Assembly: GCF_000382445.1 (NCBI RefSeq)
Contig: NZ_KB905473.1
Location: 519,043 to 583,042 of the forward strand
Source: Phocaeicola massiliensis B84634 = Timone 84634 = DSM 17679 = JCM 13223
GTDB lineage: Bacteria; Bacteroidota; Bacteroidia; Bacteroidales; Bacteroidaceae
DNA length: 64,000 nt
Direction: 5' to 3'
Positions within the stretch are counted from its first letter, which is position 1, and each line of letters opens with the position of its first letter. Both the position numbers and the translations under genes were made by a program. This document shows, piece by piece, positions 45,170 to 53,685 of this stretch. The notes under the pieces are model-generated. The model worked only from the letters and a program-made list of their open reading frames with translations, ran no database searches and had not been told where the DNA came from.

Positions 45170-47935
45170 TTAAAAATTATAGCTTATGTTTACGTTGAAG
45201 CTGCGTCCCGGTTTAAACTGACGGGTTATTTGCTGCACTTCACCATTTTCTGTATTTTCAAATTGTTTGAAAGACACCTTTTCGGCCAGTACATCGCGGA
45301 TAGCGGCTTTTACTTCCAGTTTGCCGAATTTCTTAGAGGCACTCAGGTCAATGGCATTACGTGGCATTTCATATGAGTCGGGCACACGTACTTCGTTGCC
45401 TGCGCTGCCCAGGCTGCGCCCTACACCGATAATGCGTTTACCGATGCGGTTGTAGAGTATGGCGGCATTCCATCCGTTTTTGGGCTGTTGATAGAAGAGT
45501 CCCGCGTTGACCAGGTAGGGCGATTGCCCTTGCATAGGACGGTCTTCTTCTTTAGAACCGGGTTCAAAATTTACGTTACTTTTTATCAGTGCACCATTCA
45601 GGCTGAGGCTGAAGTTTTTCATGCCGATGAAATCTAAATTTTTGCGTATATCCACTTCTACGCCATAATTATCGGCTCCTTTGGCATTGATATAAGAATA
45701 AATCAAGTCAGTACCTCCGGCTACGGTGTAAGTCCATTCTATCGGATTCTTGAATCTCTTATAAAATAATGATACGGAAATCAGCTCACCGTTACTGGGA
45801 TAGTATTCATATCCCAAGTCAATATTATCAATATAAGCTGCTTTCAGGTCATAATTGCCTTGTACATTACTAGCCAAATCAAAGTCGTAATACACCGAAG
45901 AAGAGACTTCCCGGAATTCGGGACGGTTTACAGTACGCCCATACGACAATCTGAACTGGTGTTGCTCATTCAGACGATAGGCGGCATTAAGCGATGGAAA
46001 GAAATCATCGTAAGTGTAATAGACACTGGTCGGACTCTTTTCGTTCTTTTGTGTATTGCTGATTAATTCCATTCGGCTGTGTTCGAAACGGACGCCTGCG
46101 TATATGTTCCACTTTCCGAAAGGAAGATTTACACCGGCATAGCCTGCTCCCAACATATTGTTTCCTTCATAATTATTTCGCCAGTCCACTTGCTCCAGCA
46201 GGTATAATTTATCTTCTCCGTAATTTTTGTCCTGCATCAATTCGTCAGGCACATTCATCACACGGTAATTACTAGGTAAACCGTTCTTCCAACTGTAAAT
46301 GAAGAGGCGCGTATTGTATTCACGTGTACGGTACTCCGTATATCCTCCCATCTTGAGTGTGGGAGTGAAATCACCGAATGCGAAATCATGCTGATAATTG
46401 ATGTTGGCCGACAGGATGTGTTCATTCAGACGCGAGAACTCACGATTGATTTCATTCAGATTCTCTACTTCCAATTGATTGGTATCTGTGTTCAGTACCG
46501 TGTTGTACCGGCGGCGGTCGGGCATATTCCGGTTGGCATAAGAATATCCGGCACTCCAATCCAGTTTATCCGTGTCACTCCATGTATGTTTTCCCGTAAA
46601 CTGTCCGCTGTAGGTGGTACGGCTCTGGTAGTAATACTCTGCACTCTCTTCATAATCGCTCTGTGCATCCGTTCCCTTGCGATAAGTATAGCGGTCTTTT
46701 CCCAATTGGTTGAAGATATTCTTGAATTCATAACGGTTATTTCCGCTTGCCGGCACATAAGTGAGGTTCAACATGGCTCCCACACGTACATTGTGATTAT
46801 ATTGGTCATCCACTCCCTTGCGCAAATAGTTGGAACGGTCATGAGTGATGTCATAGGCACCATACAGATTATTATCCATATTCAGATATGTTTTGTAGGT
46901 ATTGCTATAATTTACGGCTCCCAGCATAGCTAAAGTGCGACCGCTTTCACTCACCCAGCGATGGGCGATGTTCATGCTCAGGCTGAGGTCGGCAATAGGC
47001 TTGCGGTTCTTTATGCTCCAATCATTATTCAGTCCGTTGTTGAGCAAGTCGTAACCATTATTCATCGGTCTCAGTGTCGCGTTGATACCGCCATTCAAGC
47101 TACGCAATCCGTTGTCGAATCCCAAAAAGTCCGTACCGCTTCCTTTATTGTATTGAAAGTTTTTAAAATGAGTCTGATCATTCATGCTTCCTCCTACTGA
47201 GATGTTAAACAGGTTACTGTTCGGAACATCCTTGGTATTAACTAAAATAAAGCCGCCACTGAAATCGGCAGGATATTCGGGAGCCGGAGATTTTACAACC
47301 AGCATATTGTCCAGTTGTGAGGAAGGAATAATATCGAAGGAGAAGGCGCGTGCGTCGGCTTCCGAACTGGGCACGGCACTATTGTTTATCCACACATTGT
47401 TGTAACGTTGCGAAAGGCCGCGTACCATTACGAACTTTTCTTCAATGATACTGATGCCCGGCACACGGCGAATCACTTCGGAAGCATCCTTGTCTTGTGT
47501 CTTGGTAATTTGTTGTGCGGAGACACCGGTTTGCATCACCAGACTGGTGCGTTGCCGGGTAATCAGGGCATTTTCTGTATTCTTCTTGGCTTCTGCCACT
47601 ACCACAACTTCTCCCAGTTGCTGGTTATCAGGTGCTAATGTTATATTTATTTCTGACATGCCATTGACAGATACCTCTAAAGTCAATGTTTTATAAGAAA
47701 CATACGATACCATCAGTTTATATGTTCCGTTTCTTAATCCGGCCAGTTCGAAGTTACCGTCCAAATCAGTGATTGCTCCTGTAGTAGTGCCGCTTATTTG
47801 TATTACTGCACCGATTAGTGGTTCATTTGTCACTTTATCGGTCACGCTTCCTCGTAATACAGCCGCTTGAATAGATATGGCCAGGAATAAGAAAATGATT
47901 ATAAGGCCAAACTCTCTCTTCTTTGTATTCATCAT
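45170..47935 (-). CDS. TonB-dependent outer membrane receptor (non-SusC type)
   Basis: This 921-residue receptor has a signal peptide (about 1-24), a carboxypeptidase-D-like domain (LRGSVTDKVTNEPLIGAVIQ ... DLDGNFELAGL), a plug domain (DASEVIRRVPGISIIEEKF, VRGLSQRYNNVWIN), and a long barrel ending SFNVNISYNF. It lacks the SusC-specific DEVVVVGYG box and has no SusD partner; instead a beta-helix lipoprotein gene follows. An ATG one codon later (47932) is also possible. The transported compound, whether metal complex, glycan or peptide, cannot be told. Confidence 0.9.
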   Translation of the reverse strand: MMNTKKREFGLIIIFLFLAISIQAAVLRGSVTDKVTNEPLIGAVIQISGTTTGAITDLDGNFELAGLRNGTYKLMVSYVSYKTLTLEVSVNGMSEINITLAPDNQQLGEVVVVAEAKKNTENALITRQRTSLVMQTGVSAQQITKTQDKDASEVIRRVPGISIIEEKFVMVRGLSQRYNNVWINNSAVPSSEADARAFSFDIIPSSQLDNMLVVKSPAPEYPADFSGGFILVNTKDVPNSNLFNISVGGSMNDQTHFKNFQYNKGSGTDFLGFDNGLRSLNGGINATLRPMNNGYDLLNNGLNNDWSIKNRKPIADLSLSMNIAHRWVSESGRTLAMLGAVNYSNTYKTYLNMDNNLYGAYDITHDRSNYLRKGVDDQYNHNVRVGAMLNLTYVPASGNNRYEFKNIFNQLGKDRYTYRKGTDAQSDYEESAEYYYQSRTTYSGQFTGKHTWSDTDKLDWSAGYSYANRNMPDRRRYNTVLNTDTNQLEVENLNEINREFSRLNEHILSANINYQHDFAFGDFTPTLKMGGYTEYRTREYNTRLFIYSWKNGLPSNYRVMNVPDELMQDKNYGEDKLYLLEQVDWRNNYEGNNMLGAGYAGVNLPFGKWNIYAGVRFEHSRMELISNTQKNEKSPTSVYYTYDDFFPSLNAAYRLNEQHQFRLSYGRTVNRPEFREVSSSVYYDFDLASNVQGNYDLKAAYIDNIDLGYEYYPSNGELISVSLFYKRFKNPIEWTYTVAGGTDLIYSYINAKGADNYGVEVDIRKNLDFIGMKNFSLSLNGALIKSNVNFEPGSKEEDRPMQGQSPYLVNAGLFYQQPKNGWNAAILYNRIGKRIIGVGRSLGSAGNEVRVPDSYEMPRNAIDLSASKKFGKLEVKAAIRDVLAEKVSFKQFENTENGEVQQITRQFKPGRSFNVNISYNF

Positions 47936-48041
47936 TCTTTAGCTTGTTTTTTTAATTCAGTGCAAAGGTCGGTTGTCGGTATTACATGAATGATACAGCT
48001 GCGTAATACTTTCTTTTCAAATGTATTTTAATACTGTTTCA

Positions 48042-48072
48042 TTGTCTATTGAAGAGAAAGAAGTTAACTTTG
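48042..48072 (+). promoter_or_regulatory. Promoter of the threonine aldolase gene
   Basis: The -33 TTGT at 48042-48045 and the -7 TAACTTTG at 48065-48072 lie about 20 bp apart, a good Bacteroides promoter. It leaves a leader of about 25 nt before the ATG. Confidence 0.65.
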
Positions 48073-48103
48073 CACGAAAATTATAATTCAATATTCTACT
48101 ATT

Positions 48104-49120
48104 ATGAGAAGTTTTGCATCCGACAACAATTCCAGTGTACATCCTCAAGTAATGGAAGCACTGATGGCGGCAAACACAAACCATGCCTTCGGTTATGGTG
48201 ATGACCCTTGGACAGAAGAGGCAACCCGAAAAGTAAAAGAACAGTTTACACATCCGTGTGAACCGTTGTTCGTCTTTAATGGAACAGGTAGCAATACGAT
48301 GGCATTGCAACTGATGACTCGCCCTTATCATGTTATATTTTGTGCCGACACTGCACATATTGCAGTAGACGAATGTGGAGCGCCAAGCAAGGCGACCGGA
48401 TGCTTCATGCGCACTATCTCCACTCCCGATGGAAAACTGACACCTGAACTCCTGAAACCTTATATGATTAATTTTGGTGTGGAACACCATTCTCAACCGG
48501 GAGCAGTTTATATCAGCCAATGTACAGAACTCGGCACTGTTTATACTCCTGCCGAAGTACGCGCTTTGACAACGTTTGCACACGAACATGGTTTGTTACT
48601 GCACATGGACGGTGCACGCATCTCCAATGCTGCCGCAGCATTGGGAGTCAGTTTGGATGAGATATCGGGAGCTTGCGGAGTAGACACCCTGACTTTGGGG
48701 GGAACAAAGAATGGTCTGATGGGGGCTGAGTGTGTGGTGGTTTTTAATCCGGACCTGATGAAAGAAGCCCGTTATGCCCGTAAGCAGGCTTGTCAGTTGG
48801 CAAGTAAGATGAGGTATATATCTTGCCAATTCACTGCTTTCCTGACTGATAACTTATGGTTACGGTGTGCCCGACACGCCAATGAAATGGCTGCAAAACT
48901 TTCTGATGCCTTGCAAGCCATGCCGGATGTAACGTTTACCCAGCCGGTGGAAAGTAACCAGTTATTCTTTATTATGCCTCGTGAGAAAGAGGATAAGTTG
49001 CAGGAGTTTTATCATTTTTATTTTTGGAATGATGCAATGAATGAGATGCGTTTAGTCACTTCTTGGGACACAACGGACGAAGATATTGATTCACTTATCG
49101 AACGTATTAAATCGTTATAG
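48104..49120 (+). CDS. ltaE: Low-specificity threonine aldolase
   Basis: This 338-residue PLP enzyme has the cofactor lysine Lys202 in TLGGTKNGLMGAE, LHMDGARISNAAAALG before it, and FASDNNSSVHPQV at the start, all typical of the beta-eliminating lyase/threonine aldolase family. It cleaves threonine or allo-threonine to glycine and acetaldehyde. It is a single-gene unit with its own promoter and terminator. Confidence 0.92.
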   Translation: MRSFASDNNSSVHPQVMEALMAANTNHAFGYGDDPWTEEATRKVKEQFTHPCEPLFVFNGTGSNTMALQLMTRPYHVIFCADTAHIAVDECGAPSKATGCFMRTISTPDGKLTPELLKPYMINFGVEHHSQPGAVYISQCTELGTVYTPAEVRALTTFAHEHGLLLHMDGARISNAAAALGVSLDEISGACGVDTLTLGGTKNGLMGAECVVVFNPDLMKEARYARKQACQLASKMRYISCQFTAFLTDNLWLRCARHANEMAAKLSDALQAMPDVTFTQPVESNQLFFIMPREKEDKLQEFYHFYFWNDAMNEMRLVTSWDTTDEDIDSLIERIKSL

Positions 49121-49155
49121 ACAATAACAGAACGTTTCGTTCGGGTTTGTAATCC

Positions 49156-49206
49156 AAACACGTATTAGCGTATATTCAAATGATGCGCTAATACGTGTTT
49201 TGTTTT
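49156..49206 (+). terminator. Terminator of threonine aldolase
   Basis: A 15-bp perfect stem AAACACGTATTAGCG / CGCTAATACGTGTTT (49156-49170, 49186-49200) is followed by TGTTTTT. It also blocks transcripts that would leave the invertible segment on the minus strand. Confidence 0.9.
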
Positions 49207-49480
49207 TAGTTGTCGATTGTTATAATGCGGTTTTATTTGAGACAAAAGACTTTCTATGTATATGCTTTTCCAAATGCTGTCCGCATAGGACTTTCATATA
49301 AGTTCTTCTTTTCAAAAATCTTGCATATCCTTTTTTTCTCTCTCTTTCAACTTATTAAAACAAAATTAGAGTCGGTTGAAATGTGAATGAAATTTAATGA
49401 ATACCTTCTTTGATAGAAAAGTGATAATATAAATAATTGGAAATGAGGATATTTACGATGATTGGAAATTTTAACTAAAA

Positions 49481-49506
49481 GTGTATCTCTTAGTAAGAGA
49501 TCTACC
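49481..49506 (+). repeat. Left inverted repeat of the invertible segment
   Basis: Each arm is itself nearly a palindrome with a single central base. Here the core is TATCTCTTA-G-TAAGAGATC. The central G against C in the right arm shows that the two arms are inverted relative to each other. Confidence 0.8.
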
Positions 49507-49515
49507 ATTCCGCTG

Positions 49516-49523
49516 CAAAAATA
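49516..49523 (-). promoter_or_regulatory. -7 box inside the invertible segment
   Basis: The plus strand CAAAAATA reads TATTTTTG on the minus strand. The nearest plus-strand candidate (AAGTTTTG near 49527-49534) misses one consensus base. No strong -33 is seen. Confidence 0.55.
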
Positions 49524-49665
49524 AGCAAAGTTTTGAGAATTAGTACACTTTTACGCAAAAAAAATGGGTGTGAGCTCGAAAAAAGATTTTATTTTTTCAT
49601 TCTTTAGCATTCTAAAAGTTAAAAAACAGTTCTTAATATATTGATAATCTGATGCTTTACTTAGG

Positions 49666-49696
49666 TCGGTGTATCTCTTACTAAGAGATACACCGA
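49666..49696 (-). repeat. Right inverted repeat of the invertible segment
   Basis: It is a perfect palindrome of two 15-bp arms, TCGGTGTATCTCTTA and TAAGAGATACACCGA, around the single base C49681. Confidence 0.85.
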
Positions 49697-49781
49697 TTTT
49701 CGTTTCGCGAATCTATATAAAAATGCTTGTAAATCCGCGTTTCGAGAGCCCGCAAACTAAGACAAAAGTAAAGGATAAGAT

Positions 49782-50288
49782 ATGGAATACCTGTTTCTAA
49801 AACGCAAAAAGAGCACCCTACGTTCCGAAAGGCAGAAAGACCTGCTTTTCAAGGCAGCCGAGCGTCATTGGGACGAACAGTTTGCCGGACAGGGAATAGT
49901 GGGCAGGAAAGTGGATTGCTATATATATAAATGTATCCTTTATCAATTGGAAATTCGTCAGGTGTTTTTGGATGCCACTCTTTCTTTGAAGAAATTGAGC
50001 GAGCTGGTCGATACGAATCAGACTTATCTCTCCAATGTAGTGAACAAGTATTTTGGGTGTAACTTGAAAGAACTTCTGAATACTTACCGTGTAGAGTATG
50101 CCAAGGAATTGCTTCGCAGTAATAAATGCTCGTTGGATAAAGTCCCGGAAAAGAGTGGGTTTACTTCCCGAAGTGCTTTCTATTCAGCTTTTAGTAAGAT
50201 AGCAGGCGAATCTCCCAAACGTTATTTTTTGCATGAACAGAGGGATTTATGTGCCCAATCAATAACTAATATGTATAACCAATTTTAG
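49782..50288 (+). CDS. AraC-type HTH regulator-like protein, first gene of the phase-variable operon
   Basis: This is a 168-residue protein. The C-terminal two thirds (about 63-155) are an AraC-like DNA-binding domain with two helix-turn-helix units: LSLKKLSELVDTNQTYLSNV and KVPEKSGFTSRSAFYSAFSK, then GESPKRYF. The N-terminal 60 residues are charged and unassigned; no sensor or receiver domain exists. It lies 34 bp before the large lipoprotein gene and directly behind the invertible segment. It may control the lipoprotein gene or remote targets when the promoter is ON. Confidence 0.82.
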   Translation: MEYLFLKRKKSTLRSERQKDLLFKAAERHWDEQFAGQGIVGRKVDCYIYKCILYQLEIRQVFLDATLSLKKLSELVDTNQTYLSNVVNKYFGCNLKELLNTYRVEYAKELLRSNKCSLDKVPEKSGFTSRSAFYSAFSKIAGESPKRYFLHEQRDLCAQSITNMYNQF

Positions 50289-50322
50289 TTTTTTAAATTT
50301 ATAAATTTAAAGTTTTTCTATT

Positions 50323-52962
50323 ATGAACAAAAAGTTTTTAAGTGCAATCCTGTTCGGAGCCTTAATGGTTTCGTCAACAGGAACATTTGTGTCTTGTAAG
50401 GATTACGACGATGACATCGAGAACTTGCAGGGACAAATCACTGCAAATGCTGATGCAATCAAGGCTTTGCAGGATCTCGTTGGTAGCGGTAAGTATGTTA
50501 CTTCAGTTGCAAAAACAGCTGACGGACATGGCATTACCTTTACATTCAATCAGGGTGATCCTGTAACTATCACTTTGGATGACGAAACAGGTAGTGGAGA
50601 TGTTGTGAAGGTTGTAGATGGTATTTTGTATATCAACGATGAACCTCAAGAACTGAAGGTTGCCACAAGCGAAACAAAACCATCTATCATTATGCAGGAT
50701 GGTGTATGGGCTGTATTGCAGGAAGACGGAACCTACAAATCTACAGGTGTTCCCGTTTCCGGCGTTAGCGTTGCAGGTAGCGAAGCTGATGGATTTACAC
50801 TGACTATCTTTGATAAAGACGGTAACAAACAGGAAGTGAAAGTTCCTTCTGCTTCTTCATTGGTAACTTCTATTGCTATTGCTGTGCCTAACTTGAATCC
50901 TAATGACGTATTGCTTCACTATGGTAATGTAGTGTATAATGATACTGAGGAAATGATTAATTTGGCCGGTGAAAAGAATGTAAAGGGAGCTATTGTTTCT
51001 GCTGTAGATAAAGATGGAACTAAAGGTGCTTCTGTAAATGTAGTTGTAACACCTAGCAATATTGATCTGGCTGATTTGAAGTTCAACTTGGTAAATTCTG
51101 AAGGTGCTACTATCTTTGAAGAGGCTGTAGTTTCTACTCCTAAGGGTGCTTTGCAGAGAACGGCTATGGAAGGAGTTTATACTTTGCACTTCGCTCTTAA
51201 AGAAGGTGTGACTGTAAAGGATATTAACGATAATAAGATTATCGGTCAAAACGATGCTCTTGCTGTAGTTTGTGGTAAAGCTACTACTGCATTTGAATAT
51301 AAGTCAGGTTTAGCTTCAGGTTTGACTAAGAGTCCGGCAGGTGTTGTAACATTGAATAATTCTACCTATGTAAAATTGGGTGAGACTTATAGCTTGTTTG
51401 GTGCCGGATTGGAAGGCAACCCTTCTGCTAATCCTAATGTGAAGACTGTGAAGTTCTTAGAAGAACTTTCTCATGTATCGGATATAGCTTTGGATTTGGA
51501 TGAAAATATTAAAGCGTTGTATGGTGTAACTATAAATGGTACGGATTTTACTATTGCTAATGAAGCTGCGTATGGTAAAACTATTAAGTTTACAGTTAAG
51601 TATGCTGATGCAACAGTATTGAAGAAAGAAAAGATTAAAACAACGACTCTTACTGTAAAAGTTCAAAAAGCTGCTATTACTTCTGAAGTAACATTAAAGG
51701 CTGCTCACGAATTATCTATTGAGTCAGGAAAGAAATGGGCATTCTTACCATTAGCTGATTTGGCTGCTTCTATTACCGAACCTGAAGCTAAATATATTTG
51801 GAATAATGGTAAAGTAACCGGCTATGCTACGATTGAAAGTAATTCTGCTTCTCCTGCTAATAAAGTTGAATTGATCTCTAGCAAGAAATATGGTAATCCT
51901 GCGGATTATTTAGCTATTGCAAATAGCTATTCTGGTAATCCTGGTAACAATGTTTTGAATAATTGGACACAGGTTAAATCAACAAAGGTTGGTGCGGATA
52001 ATAAAGTAGAAGAGGCTGATAAGTTGAAGGATGCTGCTTATCTTGCATTTGAAGTTACTGCGAATAATAAGTTTGTAACAGCTGATACTTATAGTGGCTT
52101 GATTCAATTCACAATTACAGGTACAGATGCTAGTGGAAAATCGAAATCTATTGATGTTAAGGCAACTGTAGAGTTGACATTGACTAACCCGGCATCTGCT
52201 GTAAGCAGAATTCCGATGTACTTTGATGGTGATAAGCTGGCTGCTTATGGTGCTGTTCCGACCGGAGAAAATCTGTTGTATGATGTAAAAACAGCTTATA
52301 ACAATGCTGATAAAGCAGTAGACTTTACTGTAACAGCAAAAGCAGACAAAGATAAATGGACAGTTAATGGTAGCACAGTTAATATTCCTCTGGATAAGTT
52401 GTATACTGAAACTCAGAAGTTTGAAGTTTCTTACAAGCACTTTGAAAATGCAACTTACAATGCTGCTACTGAAACTATCTATATCACAGGTCAAAGCCCG
52501 ATTAAAGATGGTACAATCACTGTTAGCAAGACTACTCTTGACCTTGCAACCGGTTCAGACTCATTCTTGAGCGCAGACGTTGCCGGTAAGGATGCATTCA
52601 ACAAGGCATACAAGTTATTGAACTCATTTACTGCTGAAGTGCTGAATGCTGATGGAACTGTTAAAACAGCTGCTGCCGCTAAGGACGTACAAGATACAAG
52701 AATTGATGATATCAAATTGGTTGCTACAGGTGAAAATGCAGGTGCATTTAAGGTAACTTATGTTTATAAGAAGATTGAAGATGGTAAGCTTGTAAATGCA
52801 GAGGATACAGATGCTGATGCTAAATTGGTAGGTTGGACAATTGCTCTTAAACCGAACACAGCTATCCAAAACGGAGCTACTATCACATTCGACTTGAACA
52901 TTACTGATAAGTGGGGTGTTGAACTTCCTGCTCAGAAAGTTTCTTTGACTGTGAAAAAATAA
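50323..52962 (+). CDS. Large S-layer-like surface lipoprotein
   Basis: This 879-residue protein has a signal peptide and lipid attachment at Cys25 (TFVSC). KDYDDDIENLQGQI follows, an acidic export signal and start of a short coiled coil (about 28-53). A small domain (60-175, YVTSVAKTADGHGITFTFNQ) resembles the N-terminal domain of many Bacteroides surface proteins. The rest is a long run of beta-sandwich, Ig-like repeats rich in Lys, Ala, Thr and Asn, with a single cysteine (VVCGKATT, about residue 317) after the lipid Cys25. These traits and the promoter layout resemble the phase-variable S-layer protein BT1927 of B. thetaiotaomicron, as I recall it. AT-rich leader and biased codons (GCT, GGT, AAA) suggest very high expression when ON. 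Confidence 0.8.
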   Translation: MNKKFLSAILFGALMVSSTGTFVSCKDYDDDIENLQGQITANADAIKALQDLVGSGKYVTSVAKTADGHGITFTFNQGDPVTITLDDETGSGDVVKVVDGILYINDEPQELKVATSETKPSIIMQDGVWAVLQEDGTYKSTGVPVSGVSVAGSEADGFTLTIFDKDGNKQEVKVPSASSLVTSIAIAVPNLNPNDVLLHYGNVVYNDTEEMINLAGEKNVKGAIVSAVDKDGTKGASVNVVVTPSNIDLADLKFNLVNSEGATIFEEAVVSTPKGALQRTAMEGVYTLHFALKEGVTVKDINDNKIIGQNDALAVVCGKATTAFEYKSGLASGLTKSPAGVVTLNNSTYVKLGETYSLFGAGLEGNPSANPNVKTVKFLEELSHVSDIALDLDENIKALYGVTINGTDFTIANEAAYGKTIKFTVKYADATVLKKEKIKTTTLTVKVQKAAITSEVTLKAAHELSIESGKKWAFLPLADLAASITEPEAKYIWNNGKVTGYATIESNSASPANKVELISSKKYGNPADYLAIANSYSGNPGNNVLNNWTQVKSTKVGADNKVEEADKLKDAAYLAFEVTANNKFVTADTYSGLIQFTITGTDASGKSKSIDVKATVELTLTNPASAVSRIPMYFDGDKLAAYGAVPTGENLLYDVKTAYNNADKAVDFTVTAKADKDKWTVNGSTVNIPLDKLYTETQKFEVSYKHFENATYNAATETIYITGQSPIKDGTITVSKTTLDLATGSDSFLSADVAGKDAFNKAYKLLNSFTAEVLNADGTVKTAAAAKDVQDTRIDDIKLVATGENAGAFKVTYVYKKIEDGKLVNAEDTDADAKLVGWTIALKPNTAIQNGATITFDLNITDKWGVELPAQKVSLTVKK

Positions 52963-52990
52963 TCATTCATCTTAATGATTAGCTAATATA

Positions 52991-53021
52991 AAAGGGCATC
53001 CTTCGGGGTGCTCTTTTTTTG
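52991..53021 (+). terminator. Terminator of the S-layer-like operon
   Basis: The stem AAAGGGCATCC / GGGTGCTCTTT with a TTCG-type loop runs into seven Ts. Confidence 0.9.
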
Positions 53022-53526
53022 TTTAAGCTGTATTTGATAGTATGGCGCAAATATATTTGTAAACATAGAGAGTCGCTTTCTTGTCCTGTCTAAATAGACA
53101 AAAATGTTTTCCACGAAAAAGTTGATAACAAGTTGCTTTCACACGTTTCACCCACTGAAACCCTTTATTCATCGGCTTTTTGCGTGAAAGAAGCTGTTAA
53201 GAGGAAATTTGTTGCTTTCACGCGGAAACCCCTATGAACAGGTGGTTTCCGATATTTGTGAAATGTGAAAGGAAGTTTTATCAATTTTCTTTCGGGGTTC
53301 GGTTCATTCATTCAATCAGTAGGAAAACTCGGAAGAAAGTGTTTTCAAAAGGCGTTTTGCTCGTGTCAAAACACTTTGGTCTTTTCAAAAAAGTTGGTGA
53401 AGTTTTCTGAAAAGCTGGTGAAGTTTTTTAGACCTCTTGAGATTTTTCATCAACAATGGAGAGAGTTTTAGCAAATAATGGTAACAATCTTCATAAACAA
53501 TGCCCATTATTGAGGGGGTATAAGAT
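53022..53526. other. Repeat-rich intergenic stretch
   Basis: GTTGCTTTCACRCG occurs at 53132-53145 and 53211-53224. TTGCGTGAAAG at 53180-53190 is its inverse. TGGTGAAGTTTT occurs at 53395-53406 and 53416-53427, and AAGTGTTTT / AAAACACTT forms a hairpin near 53337-53377. A -7-like TATATTTG lies at 53052-53059. A 68-codon frame (53265-53471) spans the repeats, but its composition follows the repeats and it is not called as a gene. A small RNA is possible. Confidence 0.5.
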
Positions 53527-53676
53527 GGGGTTGTCAAAACGTGGATAATATTATCGTCTGGTTCGTAGGGGCGAGGTTCGCTCGCCCGAAAACAGTTTGC
53601 TTTGTGTCTTCGGGCAGGCGACCCCTGCCTCTACAGTTGACGATTGGATAGGCCGGTTTGGTTTTGACACACTCCC
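53527..53676 (+). repeat. Dispersed GTGTCAAAAC repeat, copy D (full length)
   Basis: A 150-bp element has ends GGGGTTGTCAAAAC and GTTTTGACACACTCCC and the internal hairpin GGTTCGCTCGCCCGAA / TTCGGGCAGGCGACCC. It matches the reverse complement of copy A almost throughout. It lies between the convergent S-layer region and nuoN. Confidence 0.85.
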
Positions 53677-53685
53677 TTTTCTTTC

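Larger units (their letters stand above)
49481..49693. promoter_or_regulatory. Putative invertible promoter segment (OFF orientation as shown)
   Basis: The segment is bounded by inverted repeats, 49481-49506 and 49668-49693, which match over 26 bp with two mismatches (21 bp identical: GTGTATCTCTTAGTAAGAGA plus T). The 161-bp interior carries one perfect TAnnTTTG box, which points to the left. Inversion would move it to about 49651-49658, facing the genes at 49782 and 50323. This is the layout of Bacteroides phase-variable promoters. The recombinase is not encoded in the window. Confidence 0.75.
49121..49781. other. 661-bp regulatory region upstream of the S-layer-like operon
   Basis: The region holds the aldolase terminator (49156-49206), about 270 bp of AT-rich DNA in which I see nothing, the invertible segment (49481-49693) and an 88-bp leader. 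No gene is present. Confidence 0.8.

Noticed and set aside
53265-53471. 68-codon frame with KKLVKFSEKLVKFF
   Set aside because: The protein repeat mirrors the DNA repeat TGGTGAAGTTTT and no promoter or ribosome site is clear; kept as a note in the intergenic entry.
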